From Prochlorococcus marinus str. MIT 9107 (GTDB lineage Bacteria > Cyanobacteriota > Cyanobacteriia > PCC-6307 > Cyanobiaceae), in assembly GCF_000759855.1 (NCBI RefSeq), contig NZ_JNAI01000004.1, forward strand, positions 1-64,000: a stretch of 64,000 bases of DNA, in the 5' to 3' direction. The notes beneath the pieces were generated by a model that did no database searches, had not been told where the DNA came from, and saw only the letters and a list, made by a program, of their open reading frames with translations. This document shows positions 49,237 to 59,625 of this stretch, piece by piece. The stretch's first letter is position 1. Each line of letters opens with the position of its first letter. The translations under genes and the position numbers were made by a program.

Positions 49237-49605
49237 TTAGAATTCAAGGCCAGCTTCTCGAGCAGCATCCGCAAGAGCCTTTACTCTTCCGTGATATAAA
49301 TTTCCTCCACGATCAAAAATTACTTGCTTAATGCCTTTTTTCATCGCTCTATTTGCTAATAATTTTCCAACAATGGAAGAGGAATTACAATCAGCAGGTA
49401 ATTTCTCGGATTTTTCTCTGAGTTCTTTATCAACAGTTGAAGCCGAACAAATAGTTTTTTGAGCGCTATCATCTATAACCTGAGCATAAATATGGTTATT
49501 AGAGCGAAAAACAGACAATCTTGGACGCGTTGCATCTCCAATTAAGAATCTTCTTAATCTTCTATGTCTTTTTTGGGTTTGTAATTTTCTGGAAAGTTTG
49601 GTCAT
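49237..49605 (-). CDS. rplR: 50S ribosomal protein L18
   Basis: A 122-residue 5S rRNA-binding protein. [60 protein letters not shown] are family-typical. Position between rplF (14 bases) and rpsE is the usual spc order. Confidence 0.97.
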   Translation of the reverse strand: MTKLSRKLQTQKRHRRLRRFLIGDATRPRLSVFRSNNHIYAQVIDDSAQKTICSASTVDKELREKSEKLPADCNSSSIVGKLLANRAMKKGIKQVIFDRGGNLYHGRVKALADAAREAGLEF

Positions 49606-49619
49606 TTTTTTAAATGGAA

Positions 49620-50159
49620 TTATTTTTTGCCAGATTTACCAGCTTTTCTGAGAATTCTCTCATCATGGTATTTAATTCCTTTACCTTTATATGGCTCTGG
49701 AGGTCTAATTGATCTGATTTTTGCTGCTTCATTGCCAACAATTTCCTTATCAATTCCAGATACGGTAACGTTTGTATTACTCTCAACTTTGTATGTTATA
49801 CCATCAGGGGGGATCATTTCTACTGGATGACTATATCCTGCACTTACAACAAGATTTTTTCCTTTTACTTGAGCTCTGGATCCAACGCCTACAATTTCAA
49901 GTTTCTTTGAAAAACCTTGACTAACCCCTTCAACCATATTTGCAATTAATGCCCTACATAAACCATGTCTTTGCCTTGAATATATTTTGGTTGTAGTAGG
50001 ACTTACGACAACAGTATTATCTTTTTTATCAAAACTAACTCCCTCAGGCATTAATCGTTTCAATTCACCCTTGGGGCCTTTAACTGTAACTGTTAATCCA
50101 TCAAAATCAACTGTAACTTTTTCTGGAATCAGTACTGGTGTTTTTCCTATTCTTGACAT
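49620..50159 (-). CDS. rplF: 50S ribosomal protein L6
   Basis: A 179-residue protein near the factor-binding site. [20 protein letters not shown] starts it, [12 protein letters not shown] follows, and the signature [26 protein letters not shown] ends it. Gap of 12 bases to rpsH; an ordinary member of the spc cluster. Confidence 0.98.
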   Translation of the reverse strand: MSRIGKTPVLIPEKVTVDFDGLTVTVKGPKGELKRLMPEGVSFDKKDNTVVVSPTTTKIYSRQRHGLCRALIANMVEGVSQGFSKKLEIVGVGSRAQVKGKNLVVSAGYSHPVEMIPPDGITYKVESNTNVTVSGIDKEIVGNEAAKIRSIRPPEPYKGKGIKYHDERILRKAGKSGKK

Positions 50160-50171
50160 GATTAATTCTCC

Positions 50172-50573
50172 TTAATAAACATAGCAAAGGACTTCGCCAC
50201 CTATACCTTGCTTCCTAGCATCACGATCACTCATGACTCCTTTAGAAGTTGAGATGATGGCTACTCCAAGACCTCCAAGAACTTTTGGCAAGCCTCTAGT
50301 ATTCTTATAAATTCTCAAACCAGGTTTACTAACTCTTTGCATAGATCGAATAGTAGGGAATTTATTTTTACCACTATATTTGAGGCCGAGTATGATTTGT
50401 GATTTATAACCTTCACCTTCCTCATTAATATCAGAAATGAAACCCTCTTTTTGAAGCACTTTAGCAATACTTAAGGACATTTTTGAACCTGGGATTGTTG
50501 TAGTTGTATGCTTTTTTTGACTCGCATTTCTAATTCGAGTAAGCATATCTGAAATAGGATCGTGATTTGACAT
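50172..50573 (-). CDS. rpsH: 30S ribosomal protein S8
   Basis: A 133-residue 16S-binding protein; in other bacteria it also represses the spc operon by binding its m[21 protein letters not shown] begins the fold; the C-terminal [31 protein letters not shown] is canonical. Follows rplE by nine bases. There is no S14 gene between rplE and rpsH; S14 is expected elsewhere in cyanobacteria. Confidence 0.98.
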   Translation of the reverse strand: MSNHDPISDMLTRIRNASQKKHTTTTIPGSKMSLSIAKVLQKEGFISDINEEGEGYKSQIILGLKYSGKNKFPTIRSMQRVSKPGLRIYKNTRGLPKVLGGLGVAIISTSKGVMSDRDARKQGIGGEVLCYVY

Positions 50574-50582
50574 AGTTTTAAT

Positions 50583-51122
50583 TTAATTCTTACTGAAAGG
50601 CATTCCTAACTCTTGCAAAAGAGCTTTACCTTCTTGATCTGATCTTGCACTAGTTACAATTGTTATATCCATACCTCTTATTGAATCTATTTTATCAAAA
50701 GAGATTTCGGGAAAAATCAATTGTTCTTTCACTCCAACGGTGTAATTCCCTCTCCCATCAAAACTTTTTGGATTAACTCCTCTAAAGTCTCTAATTCTTG
50801 GTAAAGCTAGATTTATAAATCTTTCTAAAAAGGAATACATCCTGTCCCCTCTTAAAGTTACAGTACAACCAATAGGCATACCTTCACGAATTTTAAAACC
50901 CGCGATAGCTTTTTTGGCCCTAGTCACTAAGGCCTTTTGTCCGGTAATTGTTGCCATTTCGTTTAAGGAGGCTTCTAGAGCTTTTGAATTTGAAGCTGCT
51001 TCACCAAGTCCTCTGTTAACGTTGACTTTGACAACTTTAGGAACTTGATGAATATTTTTAAGACCAAGATCCTTTAATAGTTTTGGTCTAATTGATTCTT
51101 TGTAGCGATTTTTTAGAGTCAT
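50583..51122 (-). CDS. rplE: 50S ribosomal protein L5
   Basis: A 179-residue 5S rRNA and tRNA-contacting protein. [49 protein letters not shown] and the [24 protein letters not shown] segment are conserved. It is 74 bases after rplX, the widest gap within the spc run; no clear promoter is visible there. Confidence 0.98.
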   Translation of the reverse strand: MTLKNRYKESIRPKLLKDLGLKNIHQVPKVVKVNVNRGLGEAASNSKALEASLNEMATITGQKALVTRAKKAIAGFKIREGMPIGCTVTLRGDRMYSFLERFINLALPRIRDFRGVNPKSFDGRGNYTVGVKEQLIFPEISFDKIDSIRGMDITIVTSARSDQEGKALLQELGMPFSKN

Positions 51123-51196
51123 AATTTTTTGTTAATTCTGGTCTTTGTCAGAATTGAGAAATTAGAAAAAGTTGAAATCTGGTTTCTGATGAAAAA

Positions 51197-51553
51197 TTAA
51201 TCAATTACTTCACCAGTTTTCTTTAATCTTCTTTTCTTAACTCCCTCCTTATCAATAAAGTATTCGATCTTACTTGTAAGATTTTTATCCTTTGAGAAGA
51301 ACATTACATTTGATGCATGCAAAGAGGCTTCTTCTGTAAGTATTCTTCCAGTTTCTCCTTCCTGAGTTGGCTTAACATGTTTTGTCCTAAGGTTAATTCC
51401 CTTAACTACTACTCTATTTTCAATAGGGATAGTTTTTAAAACCTCACCAGTTTTTCCTTTGTCTTTACCATTAATTACTTTTACTAAATCTCCAGTTTTG
51501 ATTCTCATTTTTATTCTTTGGAAATTTTTCTTTTGTTTTAATGAATCCAACAT
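51197..51553 (-). CDS. rplX: 50S ribosomal protein L24
   Basis: A 118-residue assembly initiator. The KOW core is [21 protein letters not shown]. Two starts are possible: ATG at 51553 directly after the rplN stop, with an excellent GGAGG eight bases upstream; and ATG at 51508, which matches other L24 N-termini but has no such site. The first is chosen, giving a 15-residue basic extension ([15 protein letters not shown]). Confidence 0.93.
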   Translation of the reverse strand: MLDSLKQKKNFQRIKMRIKTGDLVKVINGKDKGKTGEVLKTIPIENRVVVKGINLRTKHVKPTQEGETGRILTEEASLHASNVMFFSKDKNLTSKIEYFIDKEGVKKRRLKKTGEVID

Positions 51554-51919
51554 TTAAATAACCTCCGGAGCGAGAGAAACAATCTTAGTATAATTTTTGT
51601 CCCGCAGTTCTCTTGCTACAGGACCAAAAACTCTAGTACCTTTTGGATTCTTATCTTCATTAAGCAACACTGCAGCATTATCATCAAATCTAATTGAATT
51701 ACCAGTATTTCTTCTTAATGTTGCTTTAGTTCTAACGATGACGGCTTTAACAATTTCAGATTTCTTAACTCCCATATTCGGAAGAGCATCTTTTACAGTT
51801 GCTACAATTACATCTCCAACATGTGCGTATCTTCTATTAGAGCCTAAAACTCTAATACATTGAAGTCTTTTGGCACCACTATTATCAGCGACTGTTAAAT
51901 AAGTTTCTTGTTGTATCAT
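51554..51919 (-). CDS. rplN: 50S ribosomal protein L14
   Basis: A 121-residue protein at the subunit interface. [43 protein letters not shown] and [13 protein letters not shown]-like ([22 protein letters not shown]) are canonical. Starts four bases inside the end of rpsQ and ends with GGAGG that serves rplX. Confidence 0.98.
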   Translation of the reverse strand: MIQQETYLTVADNSGAKRLQCIRVLGSNRRYAHVGDVIVATVKDALPNMGVKKSEIVKAVIVRTKATLRRNTGNSIRFDDNAAVLLNEDKNPKGTRVFGPVARELRDKNYTKIVSLAPEVI

Positions 51920-52182
51920 TTTTTAACCTCCTTATTCTGACTTGTTTTATTGAGTATCTCTTCTATTGCCCACCTTTTATGAGCGCTAAGCGGTCTAGTT
52001 TCTCTAATTTTAACTCGATCACCTAAAACACATGTATTTTCAGGATCATGTGCCTTATATCGCGTAGTTCTACTTACAATTTTTTTATAAGTGGGATGTG
52101 GATATCTGTTAATAACGGCAACAACAACTGTTTTGTCCATTTTGTCGCTGACCACAGTACCAATTCTTTCTTTAAGTGCCAT
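51916..52182 (-). CDS. rpsQ: 30S ribosomal protein S17
   Basis: An 88-residue 16S-binding protein. [42 protein letters not shown] and [21 protein letters not shown] mark the family. It follows rpmC by nine bases and overlaps rplN by four. Confidence 0.98.
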   Translation of the reverse strand: MALKERIGTVVSDKMDKTVVVAVINRYPHPTYKKIVSRTTRYKAHDPENTCVLGDRVKIRETRPLSAHKRWAIEEILNKTSQNKEVKK

Positions 52183-52191
52183 AACTAATAA

Positions 52192-52410
52192 TTAATCAGA
52201 AGTTGTTTGAGAAACAGATTGACTCTTACTGAGTGTTAGTAATTGAGCAACTTGTTTCTTAATGACTTTAAATTTATGAGTTTCATTAAGCTGTCTAGTA
52301 GCTTGCTTGAATCTCAAATCAAAAAGATCTTTTCGTAATTGATCAATCTTTTCAGTAATTTGCGCAGAATTTAATTTTTTAAATTCTTTAAGAGACTCTG
52401 AGTTTTTCAT
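52192..52410 (-). CDS. rpmC: 50S ribosomal protein L29
   Basis: A 72-residue helical hairpin protein at the tunnel exit. [39 protein letters not shown] is the core; both termini are Ser/Lys-rich. It overlaps rplP by four bases. Confidence 0.97.
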   Translation of the reverse strand: MKNSESLKEFKKLNSAQITEKIDQLRKDLFDLRFKQATRQLNETHKFKVIKKQVAQLLTLSKSQSVSQTTSD

Positions 52411-52889
52411 TGTTTAACCTCCTTTTGCGATTTTTTACTATTTTTTGTCTCTTCTTTGGAGGATGCTTCTAGATCTTTATCAATCGAGATAAATTTTGTT
52501 TTTACAGGAAGTTTGTATTGAGCCAGACGCATAGCTTCCTTTGCTGTTTCTTCAGTAATATCCTCACCACCCATTTCAAAAAGTATCCTTCCAGGTTTTA
52601 CAACTGCAACCCAAAACTCTGGATTACCTTTACCAGAGCCCATTCTAGTTTCAGCAGGTCTCATGGTTACAGGTTTATCAGGAAATATTCTTATCCAGAT
52701 TTGACCTCCACGTTTGATATATCGTGTCATAGCTCTTCTGCTGGCTTCAATCTGACGTGCAGTTACCCATCCACAGTCTTGAGCTTGGAGAGCAAATTGA
52801 CCGAAAGCAATAGTATTACCTTTTGAGGCCACCCCCCTCATTCTGCCTCTATGTTGTTTACGGAATTTAGTGCGTTTTGGACTAAGCAT
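52407..52889 (-). CDS. rplP: 50S ribosomal protein L16
   Basis: A 160-residue protein near the A and P sites. [52 protein letters not shown] and [26 protein letters not shown] are standard. A ~20-residue Lys/Glu/Ser tail ([18 protein letters not shown]) extends beyond the usual length of about 140. Confidence 0.98.
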   Translation of the reverse strand: MLSPKRTKFRKQHRGRMRGVASKGNTIAFGQFALQAQDCGWVTARQIEASRRAMTRYIKRGGQIWIRIFPDKPVTMRPAETRMGSGKGNPEFWVAVVKPGRILFEMGGEDITEETAKEAMRLAQYKLPVKTKFISIDKDLEASSKEETKNSKKSQKEVKQ

Positions 52890-52900
52890 TTTTATACCTC

Positions 52901-53632
52901 CTATGAATTCTCATTTGAACGATCCTCAAATTGTTGAGGTCTTCGGTTAGCTTTCCTCTTGGGGCTAGAACCCACTGGTATTGTTTGCTCTTCTTTAGGA
53001 AGAACTTCCCCTTTGAAAACCCAAACTTTAATTCCTAGAACACCGTATGTAGTATTAGCTTCGCGTGTTGCATAGTCAATTTCAGCTCTCAAAGTATGTA
53101 AAGGAACTCTACCTTCTCTAGTCCATTCTGTTCTCGCAATTTCAGCGCCATTTAACCTTCCACCAACTTGTATTTTTAAACCTAAAACTCCAGCCCTTTG
53201 AGCCCTTTGTAAAGCCATCCTTATAGTTCTTCTGAAGGCAACTCTTTTTTCCAATTGTTGAGCAATATATTCAGCCAGTAAAAAAGCATCAGCGTCAACT
53301 CGCTCAACTTCAACAACATTTATCCTAACTTGCCTTGTCCTATCACCAATAGTTTTTTGAATTCCAGCTCTTAATTCTTCAATGCCACTTCCTTGTCTTC
53401 CAACTATAACTCCTGGTCTTGCTGTTTTTAATTCAAGTTCCAGTTGATCAGCTTTTCTAGCTATTAGTACATCACTTATTCCAGCTGCCCCATATTTTTT
53501 CTGTATGAAAGTACGAATTTTAAAATCTTCTTGGAGAAGAATTGGATATGTCTTTGATGTGGCAAACCATTTGGAGCGATGCTCTTGTGTAATACCTAAT
53601 CTGAGTCCAGAAGGATGTATTTTATGTCCCAT
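52901..53632 (-). CDS. rpsC: 30S ribosomal protein S3
   Basis: A 243-residue protein of the mRNA entry channel with helicase activity in known ribosomes. [24 protein letters not shown], the KH domain [19 protein letters not shown], and [31 protein letters not shown] are canonical. The C-terminal ~25 residues are variable. It overlaps rplV by one base. Confidence 0.98.
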   Translation of the reverse strand: MGHKIHPSGLRLGITQEHRSKWFATSKTYPILLQEDFKIRTFIQKKYGAAGISDVLIARKADQLELELKTARPGVIVGRQGSGIEELRAGIQKTIGDRTRQVRINVVEVERVDADAFLLAEYIAQQLEKRVAFRRTIRMALQRAQRAGVLGLKIQVGGRLNGAEIARTEWTREGRVPLHTLRAEIDYATREANTTYGVLGIKVWVFKGEVLPKEEQTIPVGSSPKRKANRRPQQFEDRSNENS

Positions 53633-54018
53633 TAGTTTTGTACCTCCGCATTGGTTTGAGTAGGAGCAGATTCAACAGAAATACTTATATGGCAAGTCTG
53701 TTTTTTAATAGAAAAAGCTCTACCTTGAGCTCTAGGTCTATACCTCTTCATTACAGGGCCATTATTAGCCCAAGCAGAGGAAATGACTAGAGTGGAGGGA
53801 TCCATTCCAAGATTATGCTCAGCATTTGCAACTGCAGATCTTAGAACTTTAGTAATAGGGTCAGTAGATCTGTAAGGCATAAATTCCAACATAATCAATG
53901 CATCTCTATATGAACGACCCCTTATTTGATCCAAAACTCTTCTAACTTTAGAGGCTGATCCGCGAACATAGTTTCCATGAGCAATAGCTTTTTTTGTTGT
54001 TTCAGGTGTTTTTGTCAT
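53632..54018 (-). CDS. rplV: 50S ribosomal protein L22
   Basis: A 128-residue protein whose hairpin lines the exit tunnel. [33 protein letters not shown] and [34 protein letters not shown] are the family marks. Overlaps rpsS by four bases and rpsC by one. Confidence 0.98.
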   Translation of the reverse strand: MTKTPETTKKAIAHGNYVRGSASKVRRVLDQIRGRSYRDALIMLEFMPYRSTDPITKVLRSAVANAEHNLGMDPSTLVISSAWANNGPVMKRYRPRAQGRAFSIKKQTCHISISVESAPTQTNAEVQN

Positions 54019-54293
54019 GATTTAGCTCCTTTCTTATCTCTTAAGTGACCACGGTAAGTACGTGTAGGAGCAAATTCACCGAGTTTATGACCGATCATTT
54101 GTTCGGTTATAAATACAGGAATGTGAGTCTTACCATTATGTACTGCGATTGTGTGGCCAATCATGACAGGTAAAATCGTAGATGCTCTAGACCAAGTTTT
54201 AATAACAGACTTGTCATTATCAGTATTTTGTTTTTCTACCTTTTTGAGCAAACTATCTGCTATAAAAGGTCCTTTTTTTAGTGAACGTCCCAT
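54015..54293 (-). CDS. rpsS: 30S ribosomal protein S19
   Basis: A 92-residue head protein. [51 protein letters not shown] and [16 protein letters not shown] are canonical. 37 bases after rplB. Confidence 0.98.
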   Translation of the reverse strand: MGRSLKKGPFIADSLLKKVEKQNTDNDKSVIKTWSRASTILPVMIGHTIAVHNGKTHIPVFITEQMIGHKLGEFAPTRTYRGHLRDKKGAKS

Positions 54294-54330
54294 GTTTATA
54301 AAATAGAAATTAAAGAAATAAATAAAGTAA

Positions 54331-55194
54331 TCAAGAGTCTCTTCCTCCTCTACTCCTCTTAGAAATGCGACGACGTCTTCGAACTACTAATTTATTACTT
54401 GGTTTGTTCTTTTTACGTGTCTTTAAACCAAGAGCTGGTTTACCCCATGGAGTAACAGGGCCTGCTCTACCAATTGGTGCTTTCCCCTCTCCTCCTCCAT
54501 GTGGATGATCACATGGGTTCATTACACTTCCTCTCACTTGAGGCCTTCTTCCAAGCCATCTTCTCCTTCCTGCTTTACCTAAGCTAGTATTTCTTATTTC
54601 TGAGTTACCAACTTCTCCAAGAGTTGCATAGCATTCTTTTCTGACAAGTCTTACCTCAGTAGATGGGAGTTTTAAAGCAACATAATCCCCCTCTTTTGCC
54701 ATAACTTGGGCACTAGCTCCAGCGGATCTAACCATCTGAGCACCTCTACCTGCATATAACTCAACACAATGAACGCTAGATCCTAATGGCATGACAGAAA
54801 GTGGCATTGCATTCCCATCTTCTATTGGAACATTTTCTCCGGATATGACATTTTGGCCAACTTTCACTCCAGCTGGAGCTATAATATATCTTTTCTCTCC
54901 ATCTTCATAGAATAAAAGTGCAAGCCTTGCATTTCTATGAGGATCATAGTGAATAGCAGCAACTTTAGCGTTAATGTTTCTTTTGTCTCTTCTAAAGTCG
55001 ACTAATCTGTATTGCCTTTTGTGACCACCTCCACGATGTCGACAAGTAATAACTCCACGATTATTCCTACCTTTGACTCTATGTTTTGAAACTATTAGTG
55101 ATCTTTCAGGTTTTGCACTTGTTATTTCACTAAAATCAGTAACTACTCTCTGTCTAGTTCCAGGTGTATAAGGTTTAAATTTACGAATTGCCAT
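54331..55194 (-). CDS. rplB: 50S ribosomal protein L2
   Basis: A 287-residue protein needed for peptidyl transferase activity. Start [38 protein letters not shown], and the essential His region [22 protein letters not shown] are all present. Gap of 12 bases to rplW. Length as expected for cyanobacteria. Confidence 0.98.
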   Translation of the reverse strand: MAIRKFKPYTPGTRQRVVTDFSEITSAKPERSLIVSKHRVKGRNNRGVITCRHRGGGHKRQYRLVDFRRDKRNINAKVAAIHYDPHRNARLALLFYEDGEKRYIIAPAGVKVGQNVISGENVPIEDGNAMPLSVMPLGSSVHCVELYAGRGAQMVRSAGASAQVMAKEGDYVALKLPSTEVRLVRKECYATLGEVGNSEIRNTSLGKAGRRRWLGRRPQVRGSVMNPCDHPHGGGEGKAPIGRAGPVTPWGKPALGLKTRKKNKPSNKLVVRRRRRISKRSRGGRDS

Positions 55195-55206
55195 GATTAA
55201 AACTCC

Positions 55207-55509
55207 TTAAGATTCTGGAAATAGTTGGATTTTGTCTCCTTCAGCAAGGCGAACAATTGCCTTTTTGACCTGAGAACGTTTACCGGAAAATTTACCGACT
55301 CTTCTAGTTCTCCTGGGAGGATTCATAGTGTTAACTCCTATGACTTTGACACTGAACAAAGTTTCTACAGCGGCCTTTATTTGTGGTTTTGCCGCTCTAT
55401 GATCAACTTCAAAAGTATATTGGTTAAGATCTAGTGCGTTTGTGGCTTTCTCAGTAATAACTGGCTTTCGTATTACGTCGGCCAAACGAGAGTCGAATAA
55501 TTTACTCAT
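55207..55509 (-). CDS. rplW: 50S ribosomal protein L23
   Basis: A 100-residue protein that docks trigger factor and SRP at the tunnel exit. [39 protein letters not shown] and the [21 protein letters not shown] loop identify it. Overlaps rplD by four bases. Confidence 0.98.
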   Translation of the reverse strand: MSKLFDSRLADVIRKPVITEKATNALDLNQYTFEVDHRAAKPQIKAAVETLFSVKVIGVNTMNPPRRTRRVGKFSGKRSQVKKAIVRLAEGDKIQLFPES

Positions 55510-56138
55510 GATGCATACACCTCCTGAATTTTACTTATTGCTGATTGACCTATGACCAACTTATTAGCGTTGAGAATATCAAATACATTCAATTGATCAG
55601 CGGCTATTAATTTTACTTTTTCAATATTATTAATGGATTTTTTTATTACATCTGAGGGATTATGAAGAATAACCAAGACTTTTTCAGTTTTTTGTATTCC
55701 TAATCGAGCAAGGCCATTGATGATATCACTTGTTTTAGGCTGCTTTAAGGTAGATCCAAAATCTTCAACAGCCTTAATATCAGAGACTCTGGACATAAGT
55801 GCAGTTCTAAGAGCTAATCTGCGCTCCTTACGATTCATATCAAGATTGTAAGAACGTGGCTTTGGACCAAAAATAATTCCACCACCAGGTCTTAAGGGTG
55901 TTCTTATTGATCCTTGACGAGCTCTTCCTGTCCCTTTCTGTTTGTATGGCTTTCTGCCACCCCCTCGTACTTCAGATCTTGTCAAAGTTGATGCAGTCCC
56001 TTGTCTTTTGTTTGCTAATTGTCTAAGAACTGCTCTGTGAATTAAGTCTGCCGAAGAAGTTTCCTTAGCAACTGCTAAGTCAAGTGATACTTTGCCTGAT
56101 TTTTTACCATCCCACTTAAGAGTTTCGAGTGTTGTCAT
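55506..56138 (-). CDS. rplD: 50S ribosomal protein L4
   Basis: A 210-residue tunnel protein; in enterobacteria it also regulates the S10 operon. [38 protein letters not shown] is the conserved extended loop and [16 protein letters not shown] follows. Overlaps rplC by four bases. No L4-type leader structure was identified. Confidence 0.98.
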   Translation of the reverse strand: MTTLETLKWDGKKSGKVSLDLAVAKETSSADLIHRAVLRQLANKRQGTASTLTRSEVRGGGRKPYKQKGTGRARQGSIRTPLRPGGGIIFGPKPRSYNLDMNRKERRLALRTALMSRVSDIKAVEDFGSTLKQPKTSDIINGLARLGIQKTEKVLVILHNPSDVIKKSINNIEKVKLIAADQLNVFDILNANKLVIGQSAISKIQEVYAS

Positions 56139-56788
56139 GATTTTTCACCTCCCTTTTTACCTACAACGTTATTTGGCTTTATATTTACAATTGAGCCAGG
56201 CTTTCCTGGGACAGAACCTTTGACTACAAGTAAGTTTTTCTGGTTATCAATTTTTAAAACTAACAAACCCTTAGTGGTTATCTGTTTACCTCCATATCTT
56301 CCTGCCATTCTTTTCCCAGGATAAATTCTACCTGGAGTTGTTCCTGCTCCTGTAGAACCTGGAGCTCTATGATTTTTTGAGCCATGACTCATAGGTCCTC
56401 TGCTAAAACCATGTCTTTTTTGGTAACCAGCAAAACCTCTACCCATTGATTTACCACTGATATCAACTTTCTGGCCGACCTCAAAATTTTTTACAGTTAT
56501 TTGATTCCCAATTTCGTAAGATGAAGTTTCTTCAACCCTATATTCTTTTAAATGCTTAAGAAGTTCTTCGCCTGATTTTAATAGATGGCCTTTTTCAGGC
56601 TTGCTTATATGCTTATCTTTTGACAAGCCATAACCTATCTGAACGGCAGTATAACCATCCAAAGCTGAAGTTTTCAATTGAGTGACACGGCATGGGCCAG
56701 CCTCAATGAGAGTAACTGGTACTGAATTACCTTTGTCGTCGAAAAGTTGGGACATGCCCAATTTCTTTCCTAAAATTCCGATAGACAT
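56135..56788 (-). CDS. rplC: 50S ribosomal protein L3
   Basis: A 217-residue early assembly protein and first gene of the S10-spc-alpha run. [72 protein letters not shown]-type core (with the conserved Gln-Lys loop) identify it. The 279-base upstream gap must contain the main promoter of the run. Confidence 0.98.
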   Translation of the reverse strand: MSIGILGKKLGMSQLFDDKGNSVPVTLIEAGPCRVTQLKTSALDGYTAVQIGYGLSKDKHISKPEKGHLLKSGEELLKHLKEYRVEETSSYEIGNQITVKNFEVGQKVDISGKSMGRGFAGYQKRHGFSRGPMSHGSKNHRAPGSTGAGTTPGRIYPGKRMAGRYGGKQITTKGLLVLKIDNQKNLLVVKGSVPGKPGSIVNIKPNNVVGKKGGEKS

Positions 56789-57067
56789 AAGACTAATTAT
56801 GCTAGCTCGTAATGATTTTTTAATTATCTAGACCTTTCTTAATTTGAAAGATGAAGTTAACAAAAAACTATTAATTAAGGTTGAGACTTATCTGAAAATT
56901 TAGATAGTTTCTCTTGGGTTAAACCCTCCTGAGTTTTTTAACGAAACGCTAAAAATGTGAAATTTTGTAGAGGCTCGGCTAGCTTACGAGCTTAAAAATT
57001 CACTGAATTACAATTGTACATCATCAGGTACCATAAAATAAAATAAAATGAAAATAAAGGGAGTTTT
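56789..57067. promoter_or_regulatory. rplC-ndhN divergent gap
   Basis: 279 bases without an ORF of note. It contains a hairpin AGGCTCG/CGAGCTT (about 56971-56993, one G-T pair) about 75 bases before ndhN, and GGGTT-A-AACCC near 56924. A CATAAT lies only about ten bases before the rplC ATG on the minus strand, too close for a normal leader. The promoters of the large ribosomal run and of ndhN must be here but cannot be placed firmly. Confidence 0.4.
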
Positions 57068-57538
57068 ATGCCATTACTGCTCACAGGAAAAAAATTTCAT
57101 AACGATTTAAAAACAAATAAATGTCTTGCAATCTTTGCTCCTCTTGAGGGTGGATATGAAACTCGTCTGTTGAGAAGAATGAGGGCTAAGGGTTTTAAAA
57201 CTTTTATAACCTCAGCACGAGGTCTTGGAGATCCAGAAGTCTTCTTACTAAAATTGCATGGCGTTAGGCCGCCTCACCTTGGTCATCAAAGCGTAGGGAG
57301 AAACGGAGCGCTCGGAGAAGTTCAACGAGTAATCCCACAAGCTTCTGAATTATTTAATGAAAATGATAAGCATAAATTACTTTGGTTGTTAGAAGGTCAA
57401 GTCATGTCTCAATCTGAGTTGGAGAGCCTAATAGAAATTTGCACTAAAGATAATAAACTAAAAATTGTTATTGAAATGGGTGGTTCAAGGAAACTTGAAT
57501 GGAAGTCATTAAATGATTATATTTTGGATGAATTTTAA
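57068..57538 (+). CDS. ndhN: NAD(P)H-quinone oxidoreductase subunit N
   Basis: A 156-residue stroma-side subunit of the thylakoid NDH-1 complex (respiration and cyclic electron flow), peculiar to cyanobacteria and chloroplasts. [43 protein letters not shown] and [28 protein letters not shown] are family signatures. GGGAG precedes the ATG. It is followed by ldpA after 11 bases, a conserved cyanobacterial pairing. Confidence 0.95.
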   Translation: MPLLLTGKKFHNDLKTNKCLAIFAPLEGGYETRLLRRMRAKGFKTFITSARGLGDPEVFLLKLHGVRPPHLGHQSVGRNGALGEVQRVIPQASELFNENDKHKLLWLLEGQVMSQSELESLIEICTKDNKLKIVIEMGGSRKLEWKSLNDYILDEF

Positions 57539-57549
57539 AGTTAAATTGA

Positions 57550-58554
57550 TTGATTAAAACTAAAAATAAAAAAGATAAATGGATTAAATTAATTTGTGGG
57601 GCAAGTAATGAAGATATTGTTGCTATTGAAGATTTATGTGCAATTTATACAGCAGCTGGTGTCGATTATATAGATGTTGCCGCTGAGGAATCTATAGTTC
57701 ATGCAGCAAAAAAAGGGATCGAGTGGGCAAAAGAAATCTTTAAAAATTCTCCCGGATTAATGATAAGCATTAGTGATGGTAATGATATCCACTTTCGCAA
57801 AGCAAAATTTGATCCAATAAAGTGCCCTCCACATTGTCCAAGACCGTGTGAAAAAGTATGCCCCACCTTTGCAATTGATAATTTTGGTATCAAAGAGAGT
57901 AAATGTTATGGGTGTGGAAGATGTATAAATAGTTGTCCCCTAAATCTAATTAGTGAATATGAATATAATTTGTCAAAAGATGATTTAGCATCAACACTTC
58001 AAAAAATAAAGCCTGATGCAGTAGAGATTCATACAGAAATAAATCGCATAGATGCTTTTGCCAAAGTTGCAGATATCCTTAAAAGTTCTGAAACGAGATT
58101 GGAAAAGATATCTATCAGTTGTGGATTAAATCAATCGAAAGAAAAATCGCAAGATCCCGAAGATCTTTTAAAAGCTCTTTGGGAAAGATATGAAATTCTT
58201 AATGATCTTAATATTCCCCTTATTTGGCAGCTAGATGGAAGACCAATGTCTGGCGATCTTGCTCCAACTACAAGTAAAGATGCAGTTAAATTGTTTGAAA
58301 GAATCGGTTCAGATCTTCCACCAGGATTAATTCAACTAGCAGGAGGGACAAATGAAAAAACTCATGAATTTTTAAAGTCAAATAATCTCCCAGATGGAAT
58401 AGCATTTGGAAGTTCTGCAAGAAAAATTATGCAGCCCCTTATTGAATTTGCTCACAAAAATAATAAAAAACTCTACGAGGATCCTGAAAGGATGGCTTTT
58501 GCAATCAAAAAAGCTCAGAAATTCCTAGAGCCATGGAAAATGAGCGAATTCTAA
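57550..58554 (+). CDS. ldpA: LdpA, iron-sulfur circadian input protein
   Basis: A 334-residue protein. The N-terminal half is barrel-like (IKLICGASNEDIVAIEDLCAIYTAAGVDYIDVAA). Residues about 92-130 hold Cys-rich ferredoxin motifs (CPPHCPRPCEKVCP and CYGCGRCINSCP), enough for two 4Fe-4S clusters. In Synechococcus elongatus LdpA senses redox state and adjusts circadian period (family knowledge). Prochlorococcus is known to have a reduced clock, so the role may differ. The start is TTG at 57550; no ATG lies before the domain. Confidence 0.9.
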   Translation: MIKTKNKKDKWIKLICGASNEDIVAIEDLCAIYTAAGVDYIDVAAEESIVHAAKKGIEWAKEIFKNSPGLMISISDGNDIHFRKAKFDPIKCPPHCPRPCEKVCPTFAIDNFGIKESKCYGCGRCINSCPLNLISEYEYNLSKDDLASTLQKIKPDAVEIHTEINRIDAFAKVADILKSSETRLEKISISCGLNQSKEKSQDPEDLLKALWERYEILNDLNIPLIWQLDGRPMSGDLAPTTSKDAVKLFERIGSDLPPGLIQLAGGTNEKTHEFLKSNNLPDGIAFGSSARKIMQPLIEFAHKNNKKLYEDPERMAFAIKKAQKFLEPWKMSEF

Positions 58555-58651
58555 TAATATTTTTATTTTTTAAAACCTGCTCTTTGTTTATAAAAACTTT
58601 GTATTTATTTGATAGAAAAAAATCTTTTCATGTATTAAAATAGAAAATCAT

Positions 58652-58723
58652 TGGGCCGTCGCCAAGTGGTAAGGCATCGGGTTTTGGTCTCGACATTCCT
58701 AGGTTCGAATCCTAGCGGCCCAG
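58652..58723 (+). tRNA. tRNA-Gln (anticodon TTG)
   Basis: Acceptor TGGGCCG (58652-58658) pairs with CGGCCCA (58716-58722), discriminator G. D arm CGCCAAGTGGTAAGGC, anticodon loop TTTTGGT with anticodon TTG (stem TCGGG/CTCGA, one G-T pair), T arm GGTTCGAATCC. A U1-A72 acceptor pair is typical of tRNA-Gln. A possible -10 (TATTAAAAT) lies about 20 bases upstream. A HAD gene starts 16 bases downstream. Confidence 0.96.
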
Positions 58724-58739
58724 TTCTAATATTCAATCA

Positions 58740-59513
58740 GTGTCTGATCAAAAAGTATTTCTATTTGATTTTGATGGAGTAATAGTTGATGGAATGAATG
58801 AATATTGGCATAGTTCTTTGTTGGCCTGTGAAAAATATTTAATCTCACCGAACATCAAGGTTGATCAAAAACTATATAAAAAAGTTCCAAATACCTTCAA
58901 AGAGATTAGGCCTTGGGTTAAATATGGTTGGGAAATGGTTCTAATAGTTCACGAAATTATAAAACCAGAAAATTCATTAAAATTTTATAAAGGTGATTTC
59001 ATTAATAAATATAATCAAAATTGCCAAAGAATATTAAAAGATAATTCCTGGATTGCTGAAGATTTACAGAAAATATTGGATGAGTCTCGCAACTACCAAA
59101 TTGATAAAGATTTTGAAAAATGGGTTAACTTACACAATCCATTCCTTGAAGTTATAAACTTTTTGGAAGAATTGCATAAAAGAGAAATAAAAACCGGAGT
59201 AATAACAACAAAAGGCAGAATATTTGCAGAAAAAATTCTTAAGCAATTAAATATTTTTCCAGAATTTATTTTTGGTTATGAATCCGGAACAAAAATAAAA
59301 ATAGCTGAAGAATTTAATGAAGCTTATGAAATTTTAGGATTCATAGAAGATAGAAAAAAAACTCTAGTTGACATTAAACAAAATTCAGCGACTTCTCATA
59401 TTCCATGCTTCCTTGCAGATTGGGGATATTTAAAAAATTCAGATAGATATAACTTAACTAATGAAATCAAATTATTAAAATTAGATAATCTAAAGCATTT
59501 ACTTGCAAATTAA
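58740..59513 (+). CDS. HAD-superfamily hydrolase
   Basis: A 257-residue protein. Motif I is VFLFDFDGVIVDGMNEYWHSS (Asp10, Asp12); the motif II threonine is in TGVITTKGRIFAEKIL; the motif III lysine is probably in ESGTKIKIAEEF; the motif IV acidic pair is in ILGFIEDRKKTLVDI. The cap is helical. Distinct from the HAD protein at 37519. Substrate is unknown. The start is GTG at 58740. It lies between tRNA-Gln and recA, and the LexA box of recA begins 14 bases after its stop. Confidence 0.85.
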   Translation: MSDQKVFLFDFDGVIVDGMNEYWHSSLLACEKYLISPNIKVDQKLYKKVPNTFKEIRPWVKYGWEMVLIVHEIIKPENSLKFYKGDFINKYNQNCQRILKDNSWIAEDLQKILDESRNYQIDKDFEKWVNLHNPFLEVINFLEELHKREIKTGVITTKGRIFAEKILKQLNIFPEFIFGYESGTKIKIAEEFNEAYEILGFIEDRKKTLVDIKQNSATSHIPCFLADWGYLKNSDRYNLTNEIKLLKLDNLKHLLAN

Positions 59514-59527
59514 AGATGTTCAGCTAG

Positions 59528-59541
59528 AGTACGGATGTACT
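59528..59541 (+). promoter_or_regulatory. LexA (SOS) box upstream of recA
   Basis: AGTACGGATGTACT fits the cyanobacterial LexA consensus RGTAC-N3-D-GTWC-B at every position and is palindromic in both arms. It overlaps, by its last base, a TATGAT -10-like hexamer (59541-59546), the classic place for repression. The recA ATG is 85 bases further. Confidence 0.82.
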
Positions 59542-59625
59542 ATGATTTGTATTTATGAAGTTTGGTTTAAATAAAATTTTCCAAATTTAGAATAATTACA
59601 AGAACTTTAATTGATAAATCAAACA

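Noticed and set aside
56789-56805. Leaderless start of rplC from the CATAAT close to its ATG
   Set aside because: A single A/T-rich hexamer in A/T-rich DNA is not enough; a normal promoter further up the 279-base gap is more likely.
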